This document shows positions 1-8,318 of a stretch of DNA of 64,000 nt, in pieces. The notes under the pieces are model-generated. The model did no database searches. It was not told the DNA's origin and worked only from the letters and a program-made list of their open reading frames with translations. The number at the start of each line of letters is the position of its first letter. Position 1 is the stretch's first letter. The translations under genes were made by a program, and so were the position numbers. The DNA is taken from the NCBI RefSeq assembly GCF_006438825.1, contig NZ_RCZP01000006.1, positions 16,876 to 80,875 of the forward strand, read 5' to 3'. This stretch comes from Muricoccus nepalensis. Its GTDB lineage: Bacteria; Pseudomonadota; Alphaproteobacteria; Acetobacterales; Acetobacteraceae.

Positions 1-390
1 GCAGCCCACAGGCTCGAACTGGAGATCACGGAGTCGGCGCTGCTACAGGACAGCGAAGCCGTGGTGAAGACGCTTCACGAGTTGCGTGCACTCGGTCTGC
101 GCACCGCGCTCGACGACTTCGGCACTGGCTACTCGTCCCTTAGCTACCTTCGGAGCTTTCCATTTGATAAGCTCAAGATCGATCAGTCGTTCGTGCGCGA
201 GATGGGGCACCGCGCGGACTGTCTTGCAATCGTCACCTCGGTTCTCGACTTGGCGCACCAACTCGGTATGGACACGACGGCAGAGGGCGTTGAGACAGAG
301 GAGCAGCTTGAACAACTACGCTCGGCTGGTTGTACGGAAGTTCAAGGCTTCCTGGTGTTAAAAGGGCCGATACCTCATCTTGAGTGCTGA
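1..390 (+). CDS. EAL-domain cyclic-di-GMP phosphodiesterase, 3' fragment
   Basis: The gene enters from outside the window; 129 codons are visible in frame 1. The fragment carries late EAL-domain signatures: LELEITES, then DDFGTGYSSLSYL, KIDQSF and the AEGVET block. These belong to the catalytic barrel that hydrolyses cyclic-di-GMP in bacterial signalling proteins (family knowledge). The C-terminus diverges after the QGF motif and stops at VLKGPIPHLEC, whereas the family usually continues some 10-20 residues beyond a GYxFSxP motif, so the tail looks truncated or altered. Decayed insertion-sequence DNA begins about 40 bp downstream, which may have caused this. Any upstream sensor or GGDEF domain cannot be seen. 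Confidence 0.85.
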   Translation, partial: AAHRLELEITESALLQDSEAVVKTLHELRALGLRTALDDFGTGYSSLSYLRSFPFDKLKIDQSFVREMGHRADCLAIVTSVLDLAHQLGMDTTAEGVETEEQLEQLRSAGCTEVQGFLVLKGPIPHLEC

Positions 391-432
391 TCGAATGGTC
401 GCCGAAGGGGCACTGCCGTTTCTGACCGGCCC

Positions 433-602
433 TGGCTTACTGGGAGCGCAGATGTAGGTGATGGAACTCGCTTCCCGCATTCACACAGGGTGTCTTGCAG
501 TTGGCGAACGGCAAATGCTCGGCGGCATCCTTTTACGCAATTCTGAACTGACTACGCTCGCTCGATGACACTGCCGAGTGCTTTCCTCAAGGAGCCTTAT
601 AC
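433..602 (+). pseudogene. Decayed IS5-family transposase, 5' part (interrupted by intact IS)
   Basis: Read across three frames, this stretch follows the N-terminal half of an IS5-type OrfA. It begins with WLT at 433, has FPHSHRVS in the position of FPLSHGVP, then RQMLGGILLRN for RRVISGIxHVLRN, and LRSLDDTAEC for LRWRDAPAEY. Frameshifts and an in-frame stop make it non-functional. It reads in the opposite direction to the intact IS at 606-1442 and resumes on the other side of it at 1443. The alignment is from remembered family consensus, not from a search. Confidence 0.62.
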
Positions 603-607
603 TAGGG

Positions 608-1371
608 TCAGGACTCATTGATCCAGAAGAGCACGGTGGCTGCGAGGCAGATGGCGGACATGAAGGTGTGGGCGCTTCGGTCGTAGCGCATGGCGATGCG
701 GCGCCAGTCCTTCAGGCGGCCGGACATGTTCTCGATGCGGTGGCGTTGCCGGTAGAGGGCCTTCTCGTAGGGGATCGGGACCTTGCGGCTCTCGCTTGAC
801 GTAATGCAGGGCACGACGCCGCGCTCGGTGAGCGCCTCGCGGAAGCGGTTGCTGTCGTAGCCTTTGTCGCTGAGCAGATCCTTGGCGCGTGGCAGGCGAA
901 GCAGCATCAGGGCCGCGCCCTTGTGGTCGCTCATCTGCCCTTCGGTGAGCAGCAGGACCACGGGGCGACCCTTGCCGTCACAGACGGCGTGCAGCTTGGA
1001 GTTCAAGCCGCCCCTGGTGCGCCCGATACGGCGGGGAAGGGCCCCTTTTTGAGCAGGCTTGCGGCTGTGCGGTGCGCTTTGAGGTGGGGGGCGTCGATCA
1101 TCAGGCGTTCGGGCTCACCCGCGCGACCCGCGAGCCCGGCGAAGATGCGGTTGAACACGCCGAGGCGGCTCCAGCGCACGAAGCGGTTGTACAGGGTCTT
1201 GTGAGGACCGTAGGCCGCCGGGGCATCACGCCAGCGCAGCCCGTTGCGAAGCACGTGGAGTAGGCCGCTGACCACCCGCTGATCGTCGACCCGGGGCACC
1301 CCGTGCGAGAGCGGGAAGAGAGGCGCGATACGCCGGATCTGCGCCCTCGTCAGCCAGAACAGATCAGCCAT
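608..1371 (-). CDS. IS5-family DDE transposase, made by -1 frameshifting
   Basis: OrfA begins at an ATG at 1371 (MADLFWLTRAQIRRIAPLFP), with GGAGGT just upstream, and left in its own frame stops near 1003. OrfB covers about 1056-608 in the -1 frame. Fused at the AAAGGGG slip site (1048-1042) the protein reads SLLKKGALPRRIGRTRGG, the unbroken family consensus. The DDE residues lie in MIDAPH, LLSDKGYD and HRIENM. The first motif has Pro where MIDATH is usual. OrfB ends FWINES at a TGA inside the left inverted repeat. Full length is about 255 residues. The enzyme would cut and join the IS ends; whether this copy is active cannot be told. Confidence 0.88.
1042..1048 (-). other. Slippery heptamer A-AAG-GGG for programmed -1 frameshift
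   Basis: On the minus strand the sequence CTC AAA AAG GGG is read in the OrfA frame. A-AAG-GGG fits the X-XXY-YYZ pattern: after slipping back one base the two tRNAs sit on AAA and GGG. The frame entered is the one that encodes the rest of the DDE transposase. Confidence 0.75.
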
Positions 1372-1442
1372 GGCAGCACCTCCGGCGACCAGAGAATCAG
1401 CCATTCAGATCAAGCGCTAGCCCAAATTAACGGGTCCTGACC

Positions 1443-1656
1443 CTAGTGCTCCGGGCAATGGAGCCGCCCGGGGGTGTTCAGTTCATCTTTTCCAGGCTTG
1501 CAGGCCATGTGGTGGAGCCCGGGCGCCTGATGATCGACGTGACATACATCAAAGCCGATAGGAGGGAGCCAGCTTTATCAGGATTACACTGTGCTTCGTT
1601 GTATCGGGCGCGTTAGGAACAGCGTGAATGCCATGCCCCATACTCTGCCCAATGGC
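1443..1656 (+). pseudogene. Decayed IS5-family transposase, 3' part
   Basis: This continues the remnant at 433-602. QWSRPGVF (1456-1479) matches the consensus RWSRLGVF. After a frameshift, IFSRLAGHVVEPGRLMIDV follows with the first catalytic Asp (1482-1541), then TYIKADR. RCIGRVRN and NAMPHTLPNG at 1597-1656 follow the RRIGRTKGG and NSKLHAVxDG block of OrfB. Multiple frameshifts show long decay. Past about 1656 no further similarity is convincing. Confidence 0.62.
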
Positions 1657-2103
1657 TCGGAAGGGCATGATCGAAACGCCTGCGGATTTTCTCATCTTCT
1701 AATTGCATCACGCGGCCGTGATCGGTTAACAATGGGACACCGGGACGACGAACTCGGGGCTGACGGAGGGGGGATACTCCGGCGGCGATCCACTAGCGTG
1801 ATTAAGTGTTCTCATCGGCGTGGGGGGTTAACGCTGGTGAGCTACTCCGCCTGCTTCCTGGACTGGTAAACCGGAGAGGGGGTTTCTCCGGCAGCTGCTG
1901 AACTGCGACTTTTTGATTTCCTGACTTCCTGACGTGAGCGCATGCAAAGCCACTGCTCACCTGTCGGTGGGTGGTGGCTTTCTACTCGTGTGAAGTGGCG
2001 ATCCTCGTCGACGGAGGGCGTTGAGCAGAGGCCAATCGGCGGCAGACCGAAGCGCCGCACTTCTCCTTGCGTGCGTCCATGAGCTGAACACTTGCCCGTC
2101 CTC
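1657..2103. other. Stretch without a recognisable gene
   Basis: GC is lower than in the rest of the window and no open frame shows coding bias. The only distinct structure is a perfect inverted repeat, CCGGAGA-N7-TCTCCGG, at 1871-1891. On the minus strand the repeat is followed by TTTACC, so it could be a weak terminator for the gene ending at 2104, but it lies 210 bp away. The stretch may hold the eroded end of the older IS copy. Confidence 0.4.
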
Positions 2104-3513
2104 TCACTCCCGCAGCTCGGCAACACCGAGCTCGTACCACATCCAGGCGAAGTCGTACTCGCCGATGGGATCGCCGACGGGCCGCTTGGATGAGTGGTTC
2201 TCGAGCGTCTTGAGCCAGTTCACCACCTTCTCCCGTCCCTTGGCCGTGCGGGCCGCCCGACGCGGTGAAACGTTGCCCAAGGCGGGGATCGGCTGGTCGA
2301 GAACCTGACGGTAGTGCTCCTCCAGCTGCTGCTGAAGGATAGCCTGTACTTCGTCGGGCGGCAGGTCCACGGAAGGCGGCCGCTCGCCTCTCCGGTGGAG
2401 TTCCGCCAGCATCGGCTCCAGGTCCTGGCGCTCGACCAGCGGAGGTCGGACCAGCCCCTGCAAGGGGGGCTCCAGGAGCGCGCGGCCGCGCTCCGCCCGG
2501 GCCTCGGAGTTGACGGAGAGGATCACCTTACGGCCGGTGATCTCAACGGTGCCGAGGACGACCGCGCCGCTCTCCATGGTGGTAATCAACTGCATGCCGT
2601 CCGACTTCCGCGGGATACGCTTCGGTGGCTTGGCGGGGGAGGCGAGCCAGTTCCAAAAGCTCGGACCGGCTCGCTCCAGGGCTCGGACGGCGTCGAGGGT
2701 GGCGCGTGCGGCCGTCAGCGTCACGCCCGGGCGCAGCGGAAAGTGCAGGGTGACGAACCTCAGCGGGTCACCGTCGCTGTTCGCCACCTCCGGTAGGCTG
2801 TCGTCGAGCTCAGCCCGTAGTACGGCGGCAAGCCAGAGGTTGGTGAAGGCGAAGGCTGTGCGGCCGAGCAGCAGCTCCGGGGTGAGCGCGGCGTCGGCTG
2901 CGTGCGCGGGAACGCTTCGACCAACTTCCCTCGCGACCTTCGCCACGAGACCTCCAGCCTTACTCCGGGCGCGCCGCAGCGACGCCAGCAGCTGCTCGCT
3001 TGTTTCCTGGTCATAGGGGAGCAGGGTGCCGCTGATCACCGCGCCGCTCCGCTGCGGGATCACTCGTGTGGCGACCCTGTCCCACTGGCGCAGGCTGCGG
3101 GTGCCAGACTTCTCCAGCACGCGCACGGGCTCGGAGGAGCGGACGAGGTCGCGCAGCACCATGGACTCGCCTGGAGCCACCTCGCTGACCTCGTAGAGGC
3201 TGATCACCGAGCGTCGGAGTGCGGCGATGTACTCCTGGGTGGCGACGGGTTCCTTCCAGCCGCGACGCTTGAGGTACTCATCGGCCAGGTTGCGCCCGTC
3301 CGGCAGGTCCGAGGAGAGCAGATCCTCGAAGGCCGCACCCCAGATCACCCCTTGGTCCTCGTCGTCGAGGAGCTCCCAGAGATCCTCGACCTCCAGATCG
3401 GCACCTGTGCAGGCAGGGGCGACATGCCGGACGAGGGTTTCGGCCATGACCTCGCGCCATTCTGGGCGCCGGGTCCAGGCGATCAGGCCGTCGAGCTTGT
3501 GGATGACTGGCAT
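2104..3513 (-). CDS. Conserved hypothetical protein, 469 aa
   Basis: This is a soluble, acidic-to-neutral protein of 469 residues with no signal peptide or membrane segment. The start is supported by GAGGAGCAGGC directly before ATG. It opens with MPVIHKLDGLIAWTRRPEW. A central block (about 110-180) contains YEVSEVAPGESMVLRDL and a QWDRVATRV motif. The C-terminal 60 residues contain LDQPIPALGNVSPRRAARTA, then KVVNWLKTLE and YDFAWMWYELGV. I recall this last block from the C-termini of uncharacterised bacterial proteins but cannot name a function. It is the first gene of a minus-strand set within a probable island; the 79-aa and 57-aa genes lie upstream of it. Confidence 0.7.
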   Translation of the reverse strand: MPVIHKLDGLIAWTRRPEWREVMAETLVRHVAPACTGADLEVEDLWELLDDEDQGVIWGAAFEDLLSSDLPDGRNLADEYLKRRGWKEPVATQEYIAALRRSVISLYEVSEVAPGESMVLRDLVRSSEPVRVLEKSGTRSLRQWDRVATRVIPQRSGAVISGTLLPYDQETSEQLLASLRRARSKAGGLVAKVAREVGRSVPAHAADAALTPELLLGRTAFAFTNLWLAAVLRAELDDSLPEVANSDGDPLRFVTLHFPLRPGVTLTAARATLDAVRALERAGPSFWNWLASPAKPPKRIPRKSDGMQLITTMESGAVVLGTVEITGRKVILSVNSEARAERGRALLEPPLQGLVRPPLVERQDLEPMLAELHRRGERPPSVDLPPDEVQAILQQQLEEHYRQVLDQPIPALGNVSPRRAARTAKGREKVVNWLKTLENHSSKRPVGDPIGEYDFAWMWYELGVAELRE

Positions 3514-3624
3514 GCCTGCTCCTCAGGCAGGGGGTTTCTGGGCCGGAGAGAGTGGGCGAGGCGGCGCGCCCTGAACAAGGCCGGTTCGCCCGGCTACCGC
3601 GGCACGAGCAACCGCCCCTAGCTC

Positions 3625-3864
3625 TCAGGCGGCGTGCGACTTGCGGTCCTTCGCCTCCGCCTCCGAGCGCTCCTTCCAGAAGGTCATGTCCGCCTCCTTG
3701 CTGAACATGACCCGAACGCCGGTGGCACCCTTGCTCATCCGGAGGTTCCCGCCGTTCTGGGCCCGGTGCTCGGCAACCCAACGCTTGAACGTCGGGTCTT
3801 CACTGGTGAAGCCCGCGAACTCGAGTACCCTGGCGATCTCTTCCTGCTTGCGACGCTTGACCAT
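3625..3864 (-). CDS. Small basic hypothetical protein, 79 aa
   Basis: The 79-residue product starts MVKRRKQEEIARVLEFAGFT and ends KSHAA. It is rich in Lys, Arg and Glu and has no membrane segment. AGGGA lies about ten bases before the ATG. No domain is recognised; the amphipathic N-terminal helix and short basic sheet-like middle (LRMSKGATGVRVMFS) would suit a small nucleic-acid-binding or regulatory protein, but this is a guess. It lies 111 bp upstream of the 469-aa gene on the same strand. Confidence 0.6.
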   Translation of the reverse strand: MVKRRKQEEIARVLEFAGFTSEDPTFKRWVAEHRAQNGGNLRMSKGATGVRVMFSKEADMTFWKERSEAEAKDRKSHAA

Positions 3865-3912
3865 TCGTCAGATCCCTACGGGTGGCCGCAAAGAACGCTG
3901 GCGCAAGATCGC

Positions 3913-4086
3913 TCAGCGATCCCCCTGGCTGCGGCCGCTCTGCGTGGCTTTGCTCGCGCCGCCCTGGTTGCCCTTACCGCTGCCACTACCGGCGCGAGCG
4001 TCCTTTGGATTAGCCTTGCCGCCACTGGCGCTCTTACCGCCCTGAGGTGCGCCGCCAGCAGGCGGAAGGGGAGGTAGGTTTGCCAT
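3913..4086 (-). CDS. Gly/Lys/Ser-rich 57-aa peptide
   Basis: The product starts MANLPPLPPAGG and continues as a low-complexity Gly-, Ser-, Lys- and Ala-rich tail to QSGRSQGDR. ACGAGGCACCACC precedes the ATG, giving a plausible ribosome binding site. A longer open frame upstream exists but lacks coding bias and a start signal. The protein is probably disordered and positively charged. It lies 48 bp upstream of the 79-aa gene and may share its transcript. No family is recognised. Confidence 0.5.
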   Translation of the reverse strand: MANLPPLPPAGGAPQGGKSASGGKANPKDARAGSGSGKGNQGGASKATQSGRSQGDR

Positions 4087-4455
4087 GGTGGTGCCTCGTG
4101 AATGCGGTGGAGGATGACGTAGAGAACGAAGCAACCACGCCGTGGTTAGGCGCGAAGATCGCAGCGTCAGGACTCGGGGCTGAAGCGTGTACTTGTGCTG
4201 AAGGCGCGATCGCCTGGGCGACAGCAACTCCAACCTTGCACGAACGCGGCGGCGAAATATAACACGGTTACAAGGTACTAAACCTTGTAGACTAAATCGC
4301 CCAAGTCCCAAGCTTCGGAGACAACGGCCTCTCCGGAGAGAGAAATCGGCGCTCGTTCCGCACTCGAAGTATCAAGCTATGTGCGGAAAATGAGGCCAGA
4401 ACACACGGAGAAGCGCGATCCCAACTCGCCAGAGAAAAGTTGTCTCGTGGAAAGT
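4087..4455. other. AT-richer gap between island genes and tRNA-Gly
   Basis: No gene is supported. The sequence is markedly poorer in GC than the region right of 4460. It is where the left-hand accessory DNA meets the 3' end of tRNA-Gly, so an attachment core is expected here or in the tRNA 3' end. No integrase is present in the window and no second copy of the tRNA 3' end was found. Confidence 0.4.
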
Positions 4456-4530
<75 letters not shown>

Positions 4531-4604
4531 GCTCCGTGTGGGGCGGCTTCTGACACGGGTCGGCAGGGCTTGCAACCCCTCCCGTGCGGGAAGATGAACG
4601 GGCC

Positions 4605-5126
4605 ATGCCGGAAACCCCCGAAGCCCTCCTCGCACGCCTCGACGCCGCGGGCATCGCCGCCACGACGCACCGCCACCCGCCCCTGCACACGGTGGCCGAG
4701 AGCAAGGAACGGCGCGGCGACCTGCCGGGCCTGCACGTGAAGAACCTCTTCCTCCGCGCCAGGCCGCCGCAGCCCTTCCTTCTCGTCGTGGCGGAGGAGG
4801 ACGCGCCGCTCTCGATCAACGCCCTCGCCCGCCGCCTCGGCACCGGACGCCTCTCCATGGCGAACGAGGCGGAGCTGTGGGAGCGCCTGGGCGTGCGCCC
4901 CGGCTCCGTCACGCCGCTCGCCCTCGTCAACGCGCCGCCCGGCAGCATCCGCCTCGTCATGGACCGCCGCCTGCTGGAGGGGGAGGGGCCGGTGAACCTC
5001 CACCCCCTCACCAACACCGCCACGACGGCCGTCGCGCCCGCCGACCTCCGCCGCTTCCTCGAAACCCTCGGCCACCCGCCCGAGCCGATCGACCTGGAGG
5101 CGGACCCCGCCAACCCGCTTGCCTGA
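4605..5126 (+). CDS. Prolyl-tRNA editing protein (YbaK/ProXp family)
   Basis: The 173-residue free-standing editing domain starts MPETPEALLARLDAAGIA. Features typical of the INS/YbaK-PrdX family are the HPPLHTVAESKERRGDLPG stretch, the HVKNLFLRAR segment containing the family Lys, and GSVTPLALVN followed by LHPLTNTATTAV. Family members deacylate mischarged Ala- or Cys-tRNA(Pro) in the cytoplasm (family knowledge). An in-frame GTG 21 bp upstream is possible, but ATG at 4605 gives the usual N-terminus. It runs in the same direction as the cnoX-like gene 90 bp downstream. Confidence 0.85.
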   Translation: MPETPEALLARLDAAGIAATTHRHPPLHTVAESKERRGDLPGLHVKNLFLRARPPQPFLLVVAEEDAPLSINALARRLGTGRLSMANEAELWERLGVRPGSVTPLALVNAPPGSIRLVMDRRLLEGEGPVNLHPLTNTATTAVAPADLRRFLETLGHPPEPIDLEADPANPLA

Positions 5127-5216
5127 GAGCCCGTGCGGCGCATCTATGGGGGCAAGCAAGCCACCCGCGCCGCCCCACACGCCCGCGCCGCCCCACACGA
5201 CAGAGCCGAGACCACG

Positions 5217-6143
5217 ATGAGCACCTTCCTCGACCAGCCCCAAACCCCGGCCGACGACCTGATCAAGGACGGCGACCAGAAAACCTTCATGCAGGACGTC
5301 GTCGCCGCCTCCCGCGAGGTGCCGGTGCTCGTCGACTTCTGGGCGACCTGGTGCGGCCCCTGCAAGCAGCTCACCCCCACGCTCGAGAAGGTGGTCCGCG
5401 CCGCCGGCGGCCGCGTGCGGCTGGTGAAGATCGACATCGACAAGAACCGCGCCCTCGTCCAGCAGCTCGCCCAGCTCGGCCTGCCGCTCCAGTCCGTGCC
5501 CACCGTCGCCGCCTTCTGGCAGGGCCAGATCGCCGACATGTTCCAGGGCGCCCTCCCCGAGAGCGAGGTGAAGCGCTTCACCGAGACCCTGCTGAAGCTG
5601 GCCGGCGGCCAGATGCCCTCCGCCGACCTCCTGGCCGAGGCGAAGCAGGCCGCGGAGGAGGGCGACCACCAGGGCGCGCTCGAGCTCTACGGTGCCCTCG
5701 TCCAGCAGGAGCCCGAGAACGCCGCCGCCTACGCCGGCGTCGCCCGCAGCCTCCTGGAGCTCGGCGAGGAGGCCCAGGCCGGCCAGGTGCTCGACAGCCT
5801 CTCTCCCAAGCTGCGCGAGCACGCCGAGGTCGCTGCCGTCCGCAGCGCGCTCGAGCTCGCCGCCGCCGGGCGCGAGGCGCGCGGCAAGCTCGCGGAGTAC
5901 GAGGCCCGCCTCGCCGCCGACCCCGACGACCATCAGGCCCGCATCGACCTCGCCGTTGCCCTGAATGCGAGCGACGACCGCGCCGGCGCCACTGACGCCC
6001 TGCTGGAGGCCTTCCGCCGCGACCGCGCCTGGAACGACCAGGCCGCCCGCAAGCAGCTCCTCAAGTTCTTCGAGGCCTGGGGCTTCGAGGACCCGGCCAC
6101 CAAGGCCGGCCGGCGCAAGCTCTCGGCGATGCTGTTCAGCTAG
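5217..6143 (+). CDS. cnoX: Thioredoxin-TPR co-chaperone CnoX (YbbN type)
   Basis: The 308-residue protein has an N-terminal thioredoxin fold (about 20-125) with the WATWCGPCKQ active site and the cis-Pro motif SVPTV. Helical TPR repeats follow to the end, closing with RKLSAMLFS. CnoX holdases protect proteins from chlorine stress and hand them to GroEL or DnaK; unlike the E. coli protein (SQHC), alphaproteobacterial forms keep a CGPC motif, as here (family knowledge). ATG at 5217 begins MSTFLDQP; an earlier in-frame start adds a low-complexity leader without a binding site and was not used. The Lon-domain gene follows after 176 bp. Confidence 0.93.
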   Translation: MSTFLDQPQTPADDLIKDGDQKTFMQDVVAASREVPVLVDFWATWCGPCKQLTPTLEKVVRAAGGRVRLVKIDIDKNRALVQQLAQLGLPLQSVPTVAAFWQGQIADMFQGALPESEVKRFTETLLKLAGGQMPSADLLAEAKQAAEEGDHQGALELYGALVQQEPENAAAYAGVARSLLELGEEAQAGQVLDSLSPKLREHAEVAAVRSALELAAAGREARGKLAEYEARLAADPDDHQARIDLAVALNASDDRAGATDALLEAFRRDRAWNDQAARKQLLKFFEAWGFEDPATKAGRRKLSAMLFS

Positions 6144-6319
6144 GCTCCCCGGAGCGGGGCGGCCCGGCCCCCCGGCAAGGCCGGGCAGCGGCCCGCCCCG
6201 GCACCGGGCGGGCGGGGCACCGGCGCCGCGGGGAGGGGAGGGACGCCCCTCCCGCCCTGGACATCCCGCCCATTCGGCGCATCTGCCCCTGACACGCAGG
6301 CGAACGGGATCCACCGGCC

Positions 6320-6979
6320 ATGCCCATCCAGTCCTCCGGCCTCGCGGCCCTGCCGGCGGAGATCGCGGTGTTTCCCCTCACGGGCGCGCTGCTCCTCCCC
6401 GGCGGCCGCCTGCCGCTCAACATCTTCGAGCCGCGCTATCTCGCGCTCGTCGAGGCCAGCCTCGCCCAGGGGCGCGTCTTCGGCATGATCCAGCCCGACC
6501 CCGCGGCCTCCCCCCAGCCGGACGGGCCGGGGCTCTACAAGGTCGGCTGCCTCGGCCGCCTCACCTCCTTCTCCGAGACGGAGGACGGCCGCTTCCTCAT
6601 CAGCCTCACCGGCACGATCCGCTTCCAGGTCGCCGCCGAGCTGCCGGGGCGCGACGGCTATCGCCGGGTTCGTGCCGACTACTCCCCCTTCTCCACCGAC
6701 CTCGAGGACCCCGCGCCCGCCGAAATGGACCGCCCGGAGCTGCTCAGCGCGCTCCGCGCCTATTTCCGTGCCAAGGGGATCGACGCGAACTGGGAGGCGA
6801 TCGAACAGCTGGAGGACGAGTCCCTCATCACCACCCTCTGCATGGTCTGCCCTTTCGAGCCGCTCGAGAAGCAGGCCCTGCTGGAGGCGCAGGACCCCGC
6901 CGCCCGCGCCGCCATGCTGGTGACGATGCTCCGGATGGACAGCATGCCCGGGACGGGCCAAGACGTCCGCCCGAGCTGA
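6320..6979 (+). CDS. Lon protease N-terminal-like substrate-binding protein
   Basis: This 219-residue protein consists only of the LON substrate-binding domain, without ATPase or protease parts. The N-terminus has the signature [20 protein letters not shown] followed by [11 protein letters not shown]. Such proteins are widespread in alphaproteobacteria next to cnoX and the Trm112-like gene, as here, but their role is not settled. It is cytoplasmic, with no signal peptide. The start begins [11 protein letters not shown]. It probably forms one transcript with the following genes at 7020 and 7234. Confidence 0.9.
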   Translation: MPIQSSGLAALPAEIAVFPLTGALLLPGGRLPLNIFEPRYLALVEASLAQGRVFGMIQPDPAASPQPDGPGLYKVGCLGRLTSFSETEDGRFLISLTGTIRFQVAAELPGRDGYRRVRADYSPFSTDLEDPAPAEMDRPELLSALRAYFRAKGIDANWEAIEQLEDESLITTLCMVCPFEPLEKQALLEAQDPAARAAMLVTMLRMDSMPGTGQDVRPS

Positions 6980-7019
6980 CGCTGCCCGCCAGCCGACGCC
7001 GCGCCGGAGAGAGAGCCGC

Positions 7020-7232
7020 ATGAGCCAGACATCCGCCCCGCCTGCGGGCGCCGAGGCCCCCGCCGTCGATCCCCGCCTGCTGGAGATCCTCGTCTGCCCC
7101 GTCACCAAGGGCCCGCTGCGCTACGACCGTGCCGCCGGCGAGCTGGTGAGCGAGGGCGCGGGCCTCGCCTACCCGATCCGCGACGGCATCCCCATCATGC
7201 TGCCCGACGAGGCCCGCCGCCTCGCCGACTAG
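7020..7232 (+). CDS. Trm112-like small zinc-ribbon-type protein (YcaR family)
   Basis: The 70-residue protein has the family core [17 protein letters not shown], ending in [19 protein letters not shown]. Bacterial Trm112-like proteins resemble the eukaryotic methyltransferase activator but usually keep only one Cys pair or less; here a single Cys is visible, so zinc binding is doubtful. AGAGAGAGCCGC precedes the ATG. The next gene starts one base after this stop codon, so the two are almost certainly cotranscribed. Confidence 0.88.
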   Translation: MSQTSAPPAGAEAPAVDPRLLEILVCPVTKGPLRYDRAAGELVSEGAGLAYPIRDGIPIMLPDEARRLAD

Positions 7233-7233
7233 G

Positions 7234-7605
7234 GTGCCCACCCCCACGGAGATCCGGCTGAACCGCGCCGAGCGCCGCCTCGAGGTCACCTTCGACGACG
7301 GCGCCACCTTCCGCCTGCCCGCCGAGTACCTTCGCGTGGAGAGCCCCTCCGCCGAGGTGCAGGGCCACGGCCCCGGCCAGAAGACCCTCGTCTCCGGCAA
7401 GCGGGAGGTCGGCATCACCGCCGTGGAGCCGGTCGGCCACTACGCCGTCCGCCTCGTCTTCGACGACCGCCACGACACCGGCATCTACACCTGGGACACG
7501 CTGCACCGCCTGGGGCGCGAGCACCCTGCCCGCTGGGCGGAGTACGAGGCCGCCCTGGCCGCCCAGGGCCTGTCGCGGGACCTCCGGGGCCGGGGAAGGG
7601 GCTGA
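7234..7605 (+). CDS. DUF971 protein (BBOX N-terminal-like domain)
   Basis: The 123-residue single-domain protein begins at GTG, one base after the upstream stop. Its motifs are FDDGATFRLPAEYLRVESP, then GHYAVRLVFDDRHDTGIYTW and LHRLG. The domain is the same fold as the N-terminus of gamma-butyrobetaine hydroxylase and is often linked to iron-sulfur metabolism genes; the biochemical role is unknown. It is convergent with recR (stop codons 19 bp apart). Confidence 0.9.
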   Translation: MPTPTEIRLNRAERRLEVTFDDGATFRLPAEYLRVESPSAEVQGHGPGQKTLVSGKREVGITAVEPVGHYAVRLVFDDRHDTGIYTWDTLHRLGREHPARWAEYEAALAAQGLSRDLRGRGRG

Positions 7606-7624
7606 ACCCCCGCCCGGCCCACCC

Positions 7625-8278
7625 TCAGGCCGGCCGCCGCGCCCGGAGCGCCGCCGCCAGCGTGCCGTCGTCGAGCACGTCGAGCGCGCCGCCCATCGGC
7701 ACGCCCTGCGCCAGCCGCGTGACGGGCACGGAGAGCGGCCGCAGCCGGTCCACCAGGTAGTGCCCGGTCGTCGCGCCCTCGACGGTCGCGGGCAGGGCGA
7801 GGATCACCTCCTCCACCTCCCCGCCGGAGACGCGCTCCACCAGCGGCTGGATGGAGAGGTCCTCCGGCCCCACGCCGGCCAGCGCGGACAGCGTGCCGCC
7901 GAGCACGTGGTAGAGCCCGCGATGCGCCCCCGCGCGCTCCAGCGCCCAGAGGTCCGACACGCCCTCCACCACGCAGACCAGCCCCCGCTCCCGCCGCGGG
8001 TCGCGGCAGACCGAGCAGGGGTCGCGCGTGTCGAGGTTGCCGCAGACGCGGCAGGGCCGCACCGCCTCCGCCGCCGCCTCCAGCGAGCGCGCCAGCGGGA
8101 TCATCAGGCGCTGCGGGTCCTGCAGCATCTTGAGCACCGCCCGCCGCGCGGAGCGCCGCCCGAGGCCGGGCAGGCGCGACAGGAGGTGGATGAGCTGCTC
8201 CACCGGATCGTTCGGCGGAACCGAGCCGGGGGAGGGCGCGACGCGCGCGGCGGAGGCATCGAACGGCATCCTCGTCAT
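7625..8278 (-). CDS. recR: Recombination mediator protein RecR
   Basis: The product is about 217 residues. It has an N-terminal helix-hairpin-helix (LLSRLPGLGRRSARR), a C4 zinc finger (CRVCGNLDTRDPCSVC), and a Toprim segment with CVVEGVSDLWALE and ALPATVEGATTGHYL. RecR acts with RecF/RecO to load RecA at gaps and breaks. The start used is the ATG at 8278; a second ATG at 8269 is equally possible because GAGGATG leaves no spacing. It is the last gene of the ffs-dnaX-ybaB-recR series, 40 bp after ybaB. Confidence 0.95.
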   Translation of the reverse strand: MTRMPFDASAARVAPSPGSVPPNDPVEQLIHLLSRLPGLGRRSARRAVLKMLQDPQRLMIPLARSLEAAAEAVRPCRVCGNLDTRDPCSVCRDPRRERGLVCVVEGVSDLWALERAGAHRGLYHVLGGTLSALAGVGPEDLSIQPLVERVSGGEVEEVILALPATVEGATTGHYLVDRLRPLSVPVTRLAQGVPMGGALDVLDDGTLAAALRARRPA

Positions 8279-8318
8279 ATGGTGATGCCGCCCCCTCTCC
8301 GCATCCAAAGCAGCCGCC

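Larger units (their letters stand above)
606..1442 (-). mobile_element. Intact IS5-family insertion sequence (IS427-like), about 837 bp
   Basis: Imperfect terminal inverted repeats are visible. The left end reads GGTCAGGACTCATTGAT and the reverse complement of the right end reads GGTCAGGACCCGTTAAT. CTAG is present directly outside both ends (602-605 and 1443-1446) and is the probable target duplication; a 2-bp TA duplication fits equally well with ends one base further out. The element carries one transposase encoded in two overlapping frames on the minus strand, and the distal stop codon lies inside the left inverted repeat. Deleting the element plus one CTAG restores a continuous older transposase remnant, which supports these ends. 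Confidence 0.9.

Noticed and set aside
608-1404. Reading the IS transposase as a frameshifted pseudogene
   Set aside because: The break lies exactly at a slippery heptamer and the -1 frame gives the unbroken consensus, as in other two-frame IS5-family elements.
4312-4455. Direct repeat of the tRNA-Gly 3' end marking an attachment site
   Set aside because: No second copy of the acceptor or T-arm sequence was found in the window.
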